Positions 19,250 to 27,515 of a DNA stretch of 64,000 bases are shown piece by piece. The position numbers and the translations under genes were made by a program. Positions within the stretch are counted from its first letter, which is position 1, and each line of letters opens with the position of its first letter. Source of the DNA: Lachnospiraceae bacterium KM106-2 (GTDB lineage Bacteria; Bacillota; Clostridia; Lachnospirales; Lachnospiraceae); contig AP018794.1 in assembly GCA_009731425.1 (NCBI GenBank), positions 3,716,501 to 3,780,500 on the forward strand. Direction: 5' to 3'. The notes under the pieces were generated by a model. It was not told the origin of the DNA, did not search any database, and saw only the letters and a list, made by a program, of their open reading frames with translations.

Positions 19250-20125
19250 ATGGAGAATATAAGTAAAAGATCGAACGCACAACAGTATTTTATGATCGTA
19301 ATAGGTACCATTTTAATGGCAGTGGCGATCAACATTATTTTTGATCCAATGGATATGGTAACTGGTGGAGTAACAGGTATTGCCATTGTAGTTAAGTATT
19401 GGACCCAGCCGTTTGTTAAAGGTGGAGTTCCATTGTGGATCACTAACTTAATTTTGAACATCCCACTATTTTTATTCGCAATTCTCTTAAAGGGAAGAAA
19501 GTATTTAGCAAAGACAATCGTAGGAACGATATCACTTACCGTAGCACTTTATATTGTTCCATCATTCCCTATCGGACATGAGGATATGCTGTTAGGATCC
19601 GTTTTTGGCGGTGTGATCATGGGTGCAGGATTAGGTCTTGTATTTGCAAATGATGCTTCAACAGGTGGTACGGATTTATTAGGTGTAATTTTTCAGGTTA
19701 AGTTAAAACATTATTCCGTTCCTCAGCTTCTTCTTATATTAGATGGTACGATCGTGCTTCTTGGAGCTGCTGTATTTGGATTAAACAAAGCATTATACGC
19801 TGTTATTGCAGTTTATATTACAAGTACGGTAATGGATTCTATTTTAGAAGGATTGAAGTTTGCAAAAGCGGCTTATATCATTTCGGAAGATTATGATGCC
19901 ATTGCAGAACAGATTATGACAAAACTTGATCGAGGTGTAACTGGTATCTGTGCGCAGGGGATGTATTCCAATAAAGAGAAAAAAATGCTGCTCTGTGTCG
20001 TAACTAAGAAGGAAATTGTCTCTTTAGTTGATACTGTTGCACAAATTGACCCCCATGCTTTTGTGATAGTTAGTGATGTGAGAGAGGTTATGGGAGAGGG
20101 ATTTATAGAATATACACAAGATTAA
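19250..20125 (+). CDS. YitT-family membrane protein with DUF2179 domain
   Basis: A 291-residue protein with about five or six membrane segments in the first 200 residues. A soluble C-terminal DUF2179-like domain follows ('RGVTGICAQGMYSNKEKKMLLCVVTKKEI'). The opening 'GTILMAVAINIIFDPMDMVTGGVTGIAIV' and 'GLGLVFANDASTGGTDLLG' are typical of YitT proteins, whose transport function is not established. An ATG at 19250 preceded by AAAAGG is preferred to an in-frame TTG at 19211. It probably shares a transcript with the GT26-like gene 42 bases upstream. Confidence 0.82.
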   Translation: MENISKRSNAQQYFMIVIGTILMAVAINIIFDPMDMVTGGVTGIAIVVKYWTQPFVKGGVPLWITNLILNIPLFLFAILLKGRKYLAKTIVGTISLTVALYIVPSFPIGHEDMLLGSVFGGVIMGAGLGLVFANDASTGGTDLLGVIFQVKLKHYSVPQLLLILDGTIVLLGAAVFGLNKALYAVIAVYITSTVMDSILEGLKFAKAAYIISEDYDAIAEQIMTKLDRGVTGICAQGMYSNKEKKMLLCVVTKKEIVSLVDTVAQIDPHAFVIVSDVREVMGEGFIEYTQD

Positions 20126-20312
20126 AAAATATAATTTCCAAATTATCGGTAAAAAGGATATGTTTTTATCTAAATATACAAAGTGTACAAAACCAAATTT
20201 TGATTTTTATGGAAATGACATATGGTTTTCGCCTATCTAATAGTGTATCATTAAGCTATGTTAAATGAACAAGAACAGTAGTAAAAACGATATTATTAGG
20301 GAGGAAAGTTAC

Positions 20313-21425
20313 ATGGCAAGTTTATCATTAAAAAATATTAATAAAACATATCCTAATGGATTTGTTGCAGTAAAAAACTTTAATCTTGATATTGAAGATA
20401 AAGAATTTATCATCTTCGTAGGACCTTCTGGTTGTGGTAAATCTACTACACTTCGTATGATCGCAGGTCTTGAGGAAATTACATCTGGTGAGTTATGGAT
20501 TGGGGACAAACTTGTAAATGATGTAGAGCCAAAAGACAGAGATATCGCAATGGTATTCCAGAACTACGCTTTATATCCACATATGTCAGTTTATGATAAC
20601 ATGGCATTCGGTTTAAAATTAAGAAAGACTCCAAAGGATCAAATTGATAAATTAGTTCATGAAGCAGCAAAGATTCTTGATATCGAACATTTATTAGATC
20701 GTAAACCAAAGGCTTTATCTGGTGGTCAAAGACAGCGTGTTGCTATGGGACGTGCTATCGTTCGTGATCCTAAGGTATTCTTGATGGATGAACCTTTATC
20801 TAACTTGGATGCAAAATTACGTGTTCAGATGCGTATCGAGATTTCTAAATTACATCAAAGACTTGAAACTACAATTATCTATGTAACTCATGACCAAACA
20901 GAGGCCATGACATTAGGTACTAGAATCGTAGTTATGAAAGATGGTGTTGTTCAACAAGTTGATACACCACAAAACTTATACGACAGACCACAAAACTTAT
21001 TCGTTGCTGGATTCATGGGTTCACCTCAAATGAACTTCATCGAATGCAAAGTAACTAAGAGCGGATCTGATGTATTATTAACATTTGGTTCACATTCAAT
21101 TAAAGTTCCTGATCTTAGAGCTAAGAAACTTATCGAAGGTGGATATGTTGATAAGACAGTTATTCTTGGTATTCGTCCAGAAGACGTTAAAGATGAAGAA
21201 ATCTTCATCAATGCTTCTCCAGACAGCGTTCTTGATGCAACAGTTAAAGTTTACGAGTTATTAGGTGCTGAAGTATTCTTATACTTAACAGTAGATCAAT
21301 TCGAAGTAACTGCTCGTGTTAACCCACGTACAACTGCAAGACCTGGAGATTCAATCAAGGTTGCTCTTGACTTAACTAAGATGCATATCTTTGATAAAGA
21401 AACTGAAAAAGTTATTTGTAACTAA
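20313..21425 (+). CDS. Sugar ABC transporter ATPase of the MsmK/UgpC type
   Basis: A 370-residue ATPase. The nucleotide-binding domain has Walker A GPSGCGKSTT (37-46), Q-loop 'VFQNYALYPHMSV', signature LSGGQRQR (about 135-142) and Walker B 'VFLMDEPLSNLD'. A C-terminal MOBE/TOBE regulatory domain (about 235-370) follows. No permease or binding protein is nearby, as is usual for the shared ATPase MsmK/MsmX that energises several carbohydrate importers. Codon use is strongly biased, suggesting high expression. The ATG at 20313 with GGGAGG is chosen over 20265. A terminator follows directly, so it is monocistronic. Confidence 0.9.
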   Translation: MASLSLKNINKTYPNGFVAVKNFNLDIEDKEFIIFVGPSGCGKSTTLRMIAGLEEITSGELWIGDKLVNDVEPKDRDIAMVFQNYALYPHMSVYDNMAFGLKLRKTPKDQIDKLVHEAAKILDIEHLLDRKPKALSGGQRQRVAMGRAIVRDPKVFLMDEPLSNLDAKLRVQMRIEISKLHQRLETTIIYVTHDQTEAMTLGTRIVVMKDGVVQQVDTPQNLYDRPQNLFVAGFMGSPQMNFIECKVTKSGSDVLLTFGSHSIKVPDLRAKKLIEGGYVDKTVILGIRPEDVKDEEIFINASPDSVLDATVKVYELLGAEVFLYLTVDQFEVTARVNPRTTARPGDSIKVALDLTKMHIFDKETEKVICN

Positions 21426-21437
21426 TTATATAGAGAC

Positions 21438-21473
21438 AAAAGGTGTTCCAGATTTCTGGAGCACCTTTTTTTT
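21438..21473 (+). terminator. Intrinsic terminator after the ABC ATPase
   Basis: AAGGTGTTCCAGA and TCTGGAGCACCTT form the stem, followed by a T-run. Confidence 0.88.
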
Positions 21474-21623
21474 GCCACAATTTCCTGTTACTTTTAGTAG
21501 TGCTATCCTTACGTTTAGGGTGAAATAGAGAATTTTTACTGCTATTTTTGGGAGAAATGCACTTAAAAACACTTATTTTGTCGCTTATATTATTACAATC
21601 CTATGAAGATTCGACAAGAGTTA

Positions 21624-21652
21624 TTTACATTTTCTATGAGAAATGATAATAT
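21624..21652 (+). promoter_or_regulatory. Promoter for the PucR/CdaR-like regulator and ftsEX run
   Basis: TTTACA, 17 bases and TAATAT, about 75 bases before the start codon. The stretch from the preceding terminator to here shows no other structure. Confidence 0.5.
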
Positions 21653-21727
21653 TATACTAAATGCTTAGAAATAGACAAATAATTGAAATTAACAGATAGA
21701 AAAAATATACTAAGGGAGTGGATAGCA

Positions 21728-22816
21728 ATGATTTCGAATCAAATTTTACAAAATACCATTGAAGGTTTGAAAGCAATTACAAGAATTGACCTATGTGTCA
21801 TGGATACAGAGGGGAAAACATTAGCAACAACTGTTAATAATACAGAAGAATATGTGAATGCAGTATTGACGTTTGTAGAATCACCAGCGGATAGCCAAGT
21901 GCTTCAAGGATATCAATTCTTTAAAGTATTTGATGAACATCAATTAGAATATGTGATTTTAGCAAAAGGCGATAGTGATGATGTATATATGGTTGGTAAA
22001 ATTGCTTCCTTCCAGATTCAAAATCTTCTAGTTGCATATAAAGAACGTTATGATAAAGATAACTTTATCAAGAATTTATTGTTAGATAATTTATTACTTG
22101 TTGATATCTATAATAGAGCGAAGAAGCTTCATATTGACACAGATGTGAGAAGAGTTGTATTCTTAATCGAGACAAAGAATGAAAAAGATGGAAATGCACT
22201 TGAAACAGTTCGTAGTTTATTCTCAGGAAAGACAAAGGACTTTATTACTGCTGTTGATGAGAAGAATATCATTCTTGTAAAAGAATTAAAGGTTAATGAC
22301 AGTTACGAAGACTTAAATAAGACTGCTAAAGTAATCGTTGATATGTTAAATACAGAAGCAATGACTCAAGTACATGTGGCTTATGGTACGATCGTAAATG
22401 AAATTAAGGATGTTTCTCGTTCTTATAAAGAAGCAAAGATGGCATTAGATGTAGGTAAAATCTTCTATAGTAACCGTAATGTTGTTGCATACAGCAATTT
22501 AGGTATCGGTCGTTTGATCTATCAATTACCGATGCAGTTATGTAAGATGTTCATTAAAGAAATCTTTGATGGTAAATCACCAGATGAATTCGATGATGAA
22601 ACACTTACAACGATCAATAAATTCTTTGAAAATAGCTTAAACGTATCTGAAACAAGCCGTCAGTTATATATTCATAGAAATACCTTAGTATATCGTCTAG
22701 ATAAGTTACAAAAGAGTACAGGACTCGATTTACGTGTATTTGAAGATGCAATTACATTCAAGATTGCATTAATGGTTGTAAAATACATGAAGTATATGGA
22801 AAGTCTTGAATACTAG
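21728..22816 (+). CDS. PucR/CdaR-type transcriptional regulator
   Basis: A 362-residue protein. The C-terminal helix-turn-helix is the PucR/CdaR kind: 'NVSETSRQLYIHRNTLVYRLDKL' (about 307-329). A GGDEF-like middle domain and an N-terminal sensory region precede it ('TRIDLCVMDTEGKTLATT'). CdaR regulators respond to small organic acids, but members ahead of ftsE are common in Clostridia and their signal is unknown. The ATG at 21728 follows AGGGAG. The next gene, ftsE, begins 25 bases after the stop, so it may control or simply share the division operon. Confidence 0.78.
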   Translation: MISNQILQNTIEGLKAITRIDLCVMDTEGKTLATTVNNTEEYVNAVLTFVESPADSQVLQGYQFFKVFDEHQLEYVILAKGDSDDVYMVGKIASFQIQNLLVAYKERYDKDNFIKNLLLDNLLLVDIYNRAKKLHIDTDVRRVVFLIETKNEKDGNALETVRSLFSGKTKDFITAVDEKNIILVKELKVNDSYEDLNKTAKVIVDMLNTEAMTQVHVAYGTIVNEIKDVSRSYKEAKMALDVGKIFYSNRNVVAYSNLGIGRLIYQLPMQLCKMFIKEIFDGKSPDEFDDETLTTINKFFENSLNVSETSRQLYIHRNTLVYRLDKLQKSTGLDLRVFEDAITFKIALMVVKYMKYMESLEY

Positions 22817-22841
22817 AGTGTAATACAAAAGGGGAACAAAA

Positions 22842-23708
22842 ATGATGGATTCAGAATTAGAGGAACAAAACAATAATAATGAAATCAATAAGGAAGATCG
22901 TTCTGAGAAAGATCGTTTAATTGGTGAAATTATTAAAGAACATCAAGAAAAGTTACATGCCAAAGTACAGGAAAAACATGAGGAAGTGGATGTAGAGGAG
23001 ATCACAGATATCGAACATGCACCAATTATTGTTTTAGAAAATGTCATGAAAGAATACAAGCATGGCACAGTAGCTTTGCAGGATATTAATATTCGAATCA
23101 ATAAAGGTGAGTTTGTATTCATCGTTGGTTCTAGTGGTTCTGGTAAATCTACATTAATGAAGTTAATGCTGAAGGAAGTAGAACCAAATCAAGGTAAGAT
23201 CTATGTAAATGGATATAACTTTAATCGTATTAAAAGAAAGCAGATACCGAAATTAAGAAGAACAATTGGAGTTGTATTCCAAGACTTCCGTTTACTTCGT
23301 GATCGTAATGTATATGAGAATGTTGCATTTGCGCAACGTATTGTAAATACACCTACGATCAAGATTAGAAAACGTGTACCGGAAGTGCTTTCTTTAGTAG
23401 GATTAACAGAAAAATTGAAAGCGAATCCAAAGGAATTATCCGGTGGTGAACAACAACGTGTTGCGCTTGCAAGAGCAATCGTTAACAAACCGGTTATTCT
23501 ATTAGCGGATGAGCCAACAGGAAACTTAGATCCTAAGACTTCCTGGGAAATCATGTCTTTGCTTGAAGAAATCAATAAGATGGGAACGACAGTAGTGGTT
23601 GTTACTCATAATAGTGAGATCGTTGATGCCATGAAGAAACGTGTTATCAAGATCGAAAAAGGTATTCTTGTAAGCGATGAGCAAAGAGGTGGTTATTCAA
23701 ATGATTAA
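22842..23708 (+). CDS. ftsE: Cell-division ATP-binding protein FtsE, with acidic N-terminal extension
   Basis: A 288-residue FtsE. The ABC ATPase begins near residue 64 ('IIVLENVMKEYKHG'). It has Walker A GSSGSGKST (about 99-107), signature LSGGEQQR (about 199-206) and Walker B 'VILLADEPTGNLD'. With FtsX it forms a membrane complex that switches on a peptidoglycan hydrolase at the septum. The first ~60 residues are charged, low-complexity and not part of normal FtsE (about 225 residues). The start at 22842 has AAAGGGG and no internal ATG near residue 60 is well placed. Its stop overlaps ftsX by eight bases. Confidence 0.9.
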   Translation: MMDSELEEQNNNNEINKEDRSEKDRLIGEIIKEHQEKLHAKVQEKHEEVDVEEITDIEHAPIIVLENVMKEYKHGTVALQDINIRINKGEFVFIVGSSGSGKSTLMKLMLKEVEPNQGKIYVNGYNFNRIKRKQIPKLRRTIGVVFQDFRLLRDRNVYENVAFAQRIVNTPTIKIRKRVPEVLSLVGLTEKLKANPKELSGGEQQRVALARAIVNKPVILLADEPTGNLDPKTSWEIMSLLEEINKMGTTVVVVTHNSEIVDAMKKRVIKIEKGILVSDEQRGGYSND

Positions 23709-24612
23709 TTTAACAGCAGTCATGTATACGATCAAACAAGGTTTTAAAAATATAAAGAGAAATAATTTATTCTCGATTGCATCGATTGGAACCATAACAG
23801 CATCCCTATTCTTATTTGGATTGTTTTATTTTATGGTATCTAATGTGCAGTTCATGGTGAAGAATGCAGAGACCAATGTTGGTATTACTGTATTATTCAA
23901 TGAAGGAATCTCAGAAGATCAGATCACACAGATCGGTGATCAGATCAAGAAGAACAGTGCAGTTGATAAGATGGAGTATACCTCTAGTGCGGAAGCATGG
24001 GACAAGTTTCAAAAGGATTTCTTTGATGGAGATGAGCGTTTAGCTCAGACTTTCGGAAGTGATAATCCACTTGCTAATTCCGCTTCTTATACTGTCTATT
24101 TAAAGAGTATTTCAAAACAGGAAAGTGTTGTTGCTTACATCGAAAAAATTGACGGAGTAAGACAGGTAAATCGTTCTGATTCCGCAGCACATATGCTTAC
24201 TAATTTCAATAAATTAGTTGCTTATATTTCTGGTGCGATCATTATCGTACTAATGGTTGTTGCAGTTTTCTTAATCAGTACGACTGTTAGCATGGGGATT
24301 ACGGTGCGTCGTCAGGAAATCAGCATTATGAAATTAATGGGCGCAACGGATTCTTTTGTACGTGCACCATTTATCATTGAAGGTGTTATCATTGGATTGA
24401 TCGGTGCGATTATTCCTTTAGGGTGTCTTTATTTGATGTATCATAGAGCAATTGAGTATTTAAGTACAAAATTTAGAATATTATCGGGGGCGTTAGTATT
24501 CTTATCATCTGACCAAGTATTTAAAACTTTAGTCCCAATTACATTAGCAGTTGGTGTTGGTATTGGTCTGATCGGAAGTTTTGTAACCGTAAGAAAACAT
24601 TTAAAAATATAA
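23701..24612 (+). CDS. ftsX: Cell-division protein FtsX
   Basis: A 303-residue membrane protein with the FtsX layout. One membrane segment lies near residues 20-45, followed by a large extracellular loop (about 50-170) that would contact the hydrolase. Three further segments follow (about 175-200, 225-250, 270-295), with the FtsX-domain motif 'RRQEISIMKLMGATDSFVRAPF'. The ATG at 23701 is preceded by AGAGGTGG inside ftsE and overlaps its end, which is typical translational coupling. Confidence 0.9.
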   Translation: MINLTAVMYTIKQGFKNIKRNNLFSIASIGTITASLFLFGLFYFMVSNVQFMVKNAETNVGITVLFNEGISEDQITQIGDQIKKNSAVDKMEYTSSAEAWDKFQKDFFDGDERLAQTFGSDNPLANSASYTVYLKSISKQESVVAYIEKIDGVRQVNRSDSAAHMLTNFNKLVAYISGAIIIVLMVVAVFLISTTVSMGITVRRQEISIMKLMGATDSFVRAPFIIEGVIIGLIGAIIPLGCLYLMYHRAIEYLSTKFRILSGALVFLSSDQVFKTLVPITLAVGVGIGLIGSFVTVRKHLKI

Positions 24613-24625
24613 TTTGATAAAATCA

Positions 24626-24662
24626 CCCACCTGGTTGTTCATTTGAGTAAATGGGTGGGTGA
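24626..24662 (+). other. Intercistronic hairpin between ftsX and the M23 gene
   Basis: CACCCACC (from about 24628) pairs with GGGTGGGTG around a ~20-base loop. No T-run follows. It may slow or process the transcript between ftsX and the hydrolase gene rather than end it. Confidence 0.45.
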
Positions 24663-24695
24663 AATACTAGGATTTTATAAAATAAGGGTGAGGAA

Positions 24696-26027
24696 ATGAA
24701 GAAAAAATATAAAGTAATTACCACGGCTGTTGTCGCGGCTTTATTAGTGCAGGCAGCGGTCCCATCATTTGCATCTAGTGTTAAAGATGCGCAGTCGAAT
24801 AAAGCTAGTTTAGAGAAAAAGAAGGACTCTTTACAAAATCAGATCGATGATCTTCAACAGGGTAAAGATGAAGTAAATAGCTATATTGAAAAAGTGGATA
24901 AAAAATTAAATGCAGTCAATGATAAGATTGATGCAACAGAATCCAATATTAAGAAGACACAAACTACATTAGAAAAAGTAAAAAAAGAATTAGAACAAGC
25001 AGAAATTACTGAAAAAAGCCAATATAATACGATGAAATTGCGCATAAAATATATGTATGAGAATGGATCACAAGATTATGTGGCTCTTTTATCAAAAGCA
25101 ACTTCCGTAAGTGACTTATTGAATAAGGCAGAATATGTTGAGCAGATTTCAGAATATGATCGTACTTTGTTAGATCGTTACACAGAGACGAAAGAGAAGA
25201 TTACGGCCAAAAAGGCTGAACAAGAAGCTTCTTTAAAGAAATTGAATTCGTTAAATACTAAGCTTACATCAGAACAAAAAAGTATGAATACGTTAATTTC
25301 TAATAAAAAGACGGAATTAGCAAAATATGATTCTAATATTAATAAGACACAGGGTCAAGTTGAAGAAACAAATGCAGAAATTGAAAAACAGGAAAAGTTA
25401 ATTGCGGATATGTTAGAAGCTGAGCGTAAGGCTTTTGAAGAAGCGGAAAAGAGACGTAAAGAAGCAGAAGCAGCAGCTAAAAAGCAGCAAGAAGAAGCTC
25501 AAAAGCAACAAGATTCTTCTTCAAGTGCGGTTGCTGGTAATAATTCAAGCTCAAATTCAAGTGGCAGCAGTAATTCTGGAAGTTCTTCATCAAGTGCAAC
25601 AGTTGGTGGAACAAGTTCTTCTGGACAGACAACTGCTTCTGGCGGCTTTACATGGCCTTGCCCAGCAAGTAGAACAATTACATCTCACTTTGGACCACGT
25701 AAGAGCCCAACAGCAGGAGCCAGCAGTTATCACCAAGGTATTGATATCGGTGCTGGTTCTGGTGCTACGATCGTAGCAGCAAATAGTGGTACGGTTGTTA
25801 AAGCTTCTTATAGTTCTGGAGCAGGAAATTATATTATGATTTCTCATGGTAATGGACTATATACGGTTTATATGCATTGCTCCAAATTATTAGTAAGTTC
25901 TGGCCAGACAGTAAGTAAAGGTCAGGCAATTGGAAAGGTTGGTTCTACAGGAGTTTCTACAGGACCTCATTTACATTTTGCAGTTATGAAGAATGGTAAA
26001 TATGTGAATCCATTAAATTACCTATAG
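24696..26027 (+). CDS. Secreted M23 peptidoglycan endopeptidase with coiled coil (EnvC/PcsB-like arrangement)
   Basis: A 443-residue exported protein. It has a signal peptide (1-26, ending SFA), a long coiled coil (about 30-280), a Ser-rich linker (about 270-315) and a C-terminal M23 peptidase. The zinc ligands are H346 and D350 (HQGID) and H427 in the terminal HLH motif, with H425 as the catalytic histidine. The coiled coil plus hydrolase placed behind ftsEX matches partners that FtsX activates. I infer it is the hydrolase of this complex. RBS is GTGAGGAA. It is followed 59 bases later by ctpA. Confidence 0.88.
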   Translation: MKKKYKVITTAVVAALLVQAAVPSFASSVKDAQSNKASLEKKKDSLQNQIDDLQQGKDEVNSYIEKVDKKLNAVNDKIDATESNIKKTQTTLEKVKKELEQAEITEKSQYNTMKLRIKYMYENGSQDYVALLSKATSVSDLLNKAEYVEQISEYDRTLLDRYTETKEKITAKKAEQEASLKKLNSLNTKLTSEQKSMNTLISNKKTELAKYDSNINKTQGQVEETNAEIEKQEKLIADMLEAERKAFEEAEKRRKEAEAAAKKQQEEAQKQQDSSSSAVAGNNSSSNSSGSSNSGSSSSSATVGGTSSSGQTTASGGFTWPCPASRTITSHFGPRKSPTAGASSYHQGIDIGAGSGATIVAANSGTVVKASYSSGAGNYIMISHGNGLYTVYMHCSKLLVSSGQTVSKGQAIGKVGSTGVSTGPHLHFAVMKNGKYVNPLNYL

Positions 26028-26086
26028 ATCCTGTCGTATGATTCATATCTATATGCAGGAATATGCGGAAAGAAAGGATTGGGTTT

Positions 26087-27349
26087 ATGAAGAATAACAA
26101 GTTTTGGTACGGAGTGATCACTGGATTAGCAAGTGCGTTATTAATGGTGACGATTGTATGCGGTGTCTATTGGATGACTACAAACAGTCAGTCAAGTACG
26201 GTCAAGATCAAGAGTAACAGCACGACAACGGCATCTAGTTCGGATACAAGCAACCAGAAAATCAATTATTCCTTGCTTACAAATAAGATCAAACTTTTAG
26301 AGCAGTACATCGATAAATATTATATGTCAAATGGGAAACCACTTGATGTCTCAGAAACTATTTATAAGGGTGTATTAGCGAGCCTCAATGATCCTTATTC
26401 CGTATACTACACAAAGGATGAGTATGCTTCTATGATGGAATCGACGAACGGAAGCTATTGTGGAATCGGTGCTTATGTGAGCCAGGATGTTAAGACTGGT
26501 ATCATTACGATTGTAAAACCTTTCGAGAATGGCCCTGCTCATGAAGCGGGAGTTCTTCCGGGAGATACTCTTTACAAAGTAGAAGGAAAAGAGGTAACCG
26601 GACAGGATTTAACCGATGTTGTCAGCCGTATGAAGGGCAAGGAGAATACAAAGGTAAAAATCACGGTTATTCACCAAGGAGAGAAAGAACCTGTTGATAT
26701 GCAAGTGACACGTAGAAGTGTCGAAGTTCCTACAATTTCTTATAAGATGATGGATGATAAGATCGGATATATTCAAATTACGGAATTTGATGAAGTTACT
26801 GCAAAACAGTTCAGAAGTGCAATGGATGATTTAGAGAAGAAGGGGATGGTTGGATTAGTTATCGATCTCCGTGATAATCCAGGCGGACGTCTTGATACTG
26901 TTGTTGATATTCTGGATCGTATCGTAAAGAAAGGTCTTCTTGTTTATACAAAGGATAAGAATGGTGAAGGAGAGAAATACAATGCAACAGATAAAACGTA
27001 TTTCGATAAGCCATTATCAGTCTTGATCAACGGTAACAGTGCAAGTGCATCAGAAGTATTCTCTGGAGCAATTCAAGATTATAAACTTGGTACGTTAGTT
27101 GGTACAACAAGCTTTGGTAAAGGTATTGTTCAATCTGTAATCCCATTAGCGGATGGAAGTGGAAGTGCGATCAAACTTACCATCGCAAAATACTATACTC
27201 CAAAGGGTCGTAATATCCATGGAAAAGGAATTGACCCAGATGTAAAATGCGAGTTATCGGATAAAGCTAAGAGCAAGATTGTGTTGAAACCTAGTGAAGA
27301 TAATCAATTACAAAAAGCAATTTCTGTGATTAAAAAGAAAATAAAATAG
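26087..27349 (+). CDS. ctpA: Carboxyl-terminal processing protease, S41 family
   Basis: A 420-residue protease. It has one N-terminal membrane segment (about 8-30), a PDZ domain (about 115-195) and an S41 catalytic domain with Ser in 'NSASASEVFSGA' (about 318-320) and Lys in 'TSFGKG' (about 345). It cuts exported or membrane proteins near their C-termini. In the ftsEX-M23 neighbourhood it plausibly processes envelope proteins, possibly the hydrolase itself. The ATG at 26087 follows AGAAAGGA and is preferred over 26063. Confidence 0.9.
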   Translation: MKNNKFWYGVITGLASALLMVTIVCGVYWMTTNSQSSTVKIKSNSTTTASSSDTSNQKINYSLLTNKIKLLEQYIDKYYMSNGKPLDVSETIYKGVLASLNDPYSVYYTKDEYASMMESTNGSYCGIGAYVSQDVKTGIITIVKPFENGPAHEAGVLPGDTLYKVEGKEVTGQDLTDVVSRMKGKENTKVKITVIHQGEKEPVDMQVTRRSVEVPTISYKMMDDKIGYIQITEFDEVTAKQFRSAMDDLEKKGMVGLVIDLRDNPGGRLDTVVDILDRIVKKGLLVYTKDKNGEGEKYNATDKTYFDKPLSVLINGNSASASEVFSGAIQDYKLGTLVGTTSFGKGIVQSVIPLADGSGSAIKLTIAKYYTPKGRNIHGKGIDPDVKCELSDKAKSKIVLKPSEDNQLQKAISVIKKKIK

Positions 27350-27360
27350 TATTTTAAGAG

Positions 27361-27393
27361 AGAATGTCATCTGAGGATGGCATTCTTTTTTTG
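27361..27393 (+). terminator. Intrinsic terminator after ctpA
   Basis: AGAATGTCATC and GATGGCATTCT pair around TGAG, followed by a T-run. It ends the ftsEX-M23-ctpA transcript. Confidence 0.85.
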
Positions 27394-27515
27394 TTGGTAA
27401 GTTCTCCTTGCGCATGGTATCTTATGTAATGCAAGAAAAATGTCGAAATAATACATAAGTGAGTAATGTATGTAAAAAAATGTCTCGTAGAATATGTTTA
27501 GGAAGGAAAAATGAG

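Noticed and set aside
25435..25847. Overlapping frames on both strands over the Ser-rich linker of the M23 protein
   Set aside because: Low-complexity shadows of a well-supported gene; no start signals.
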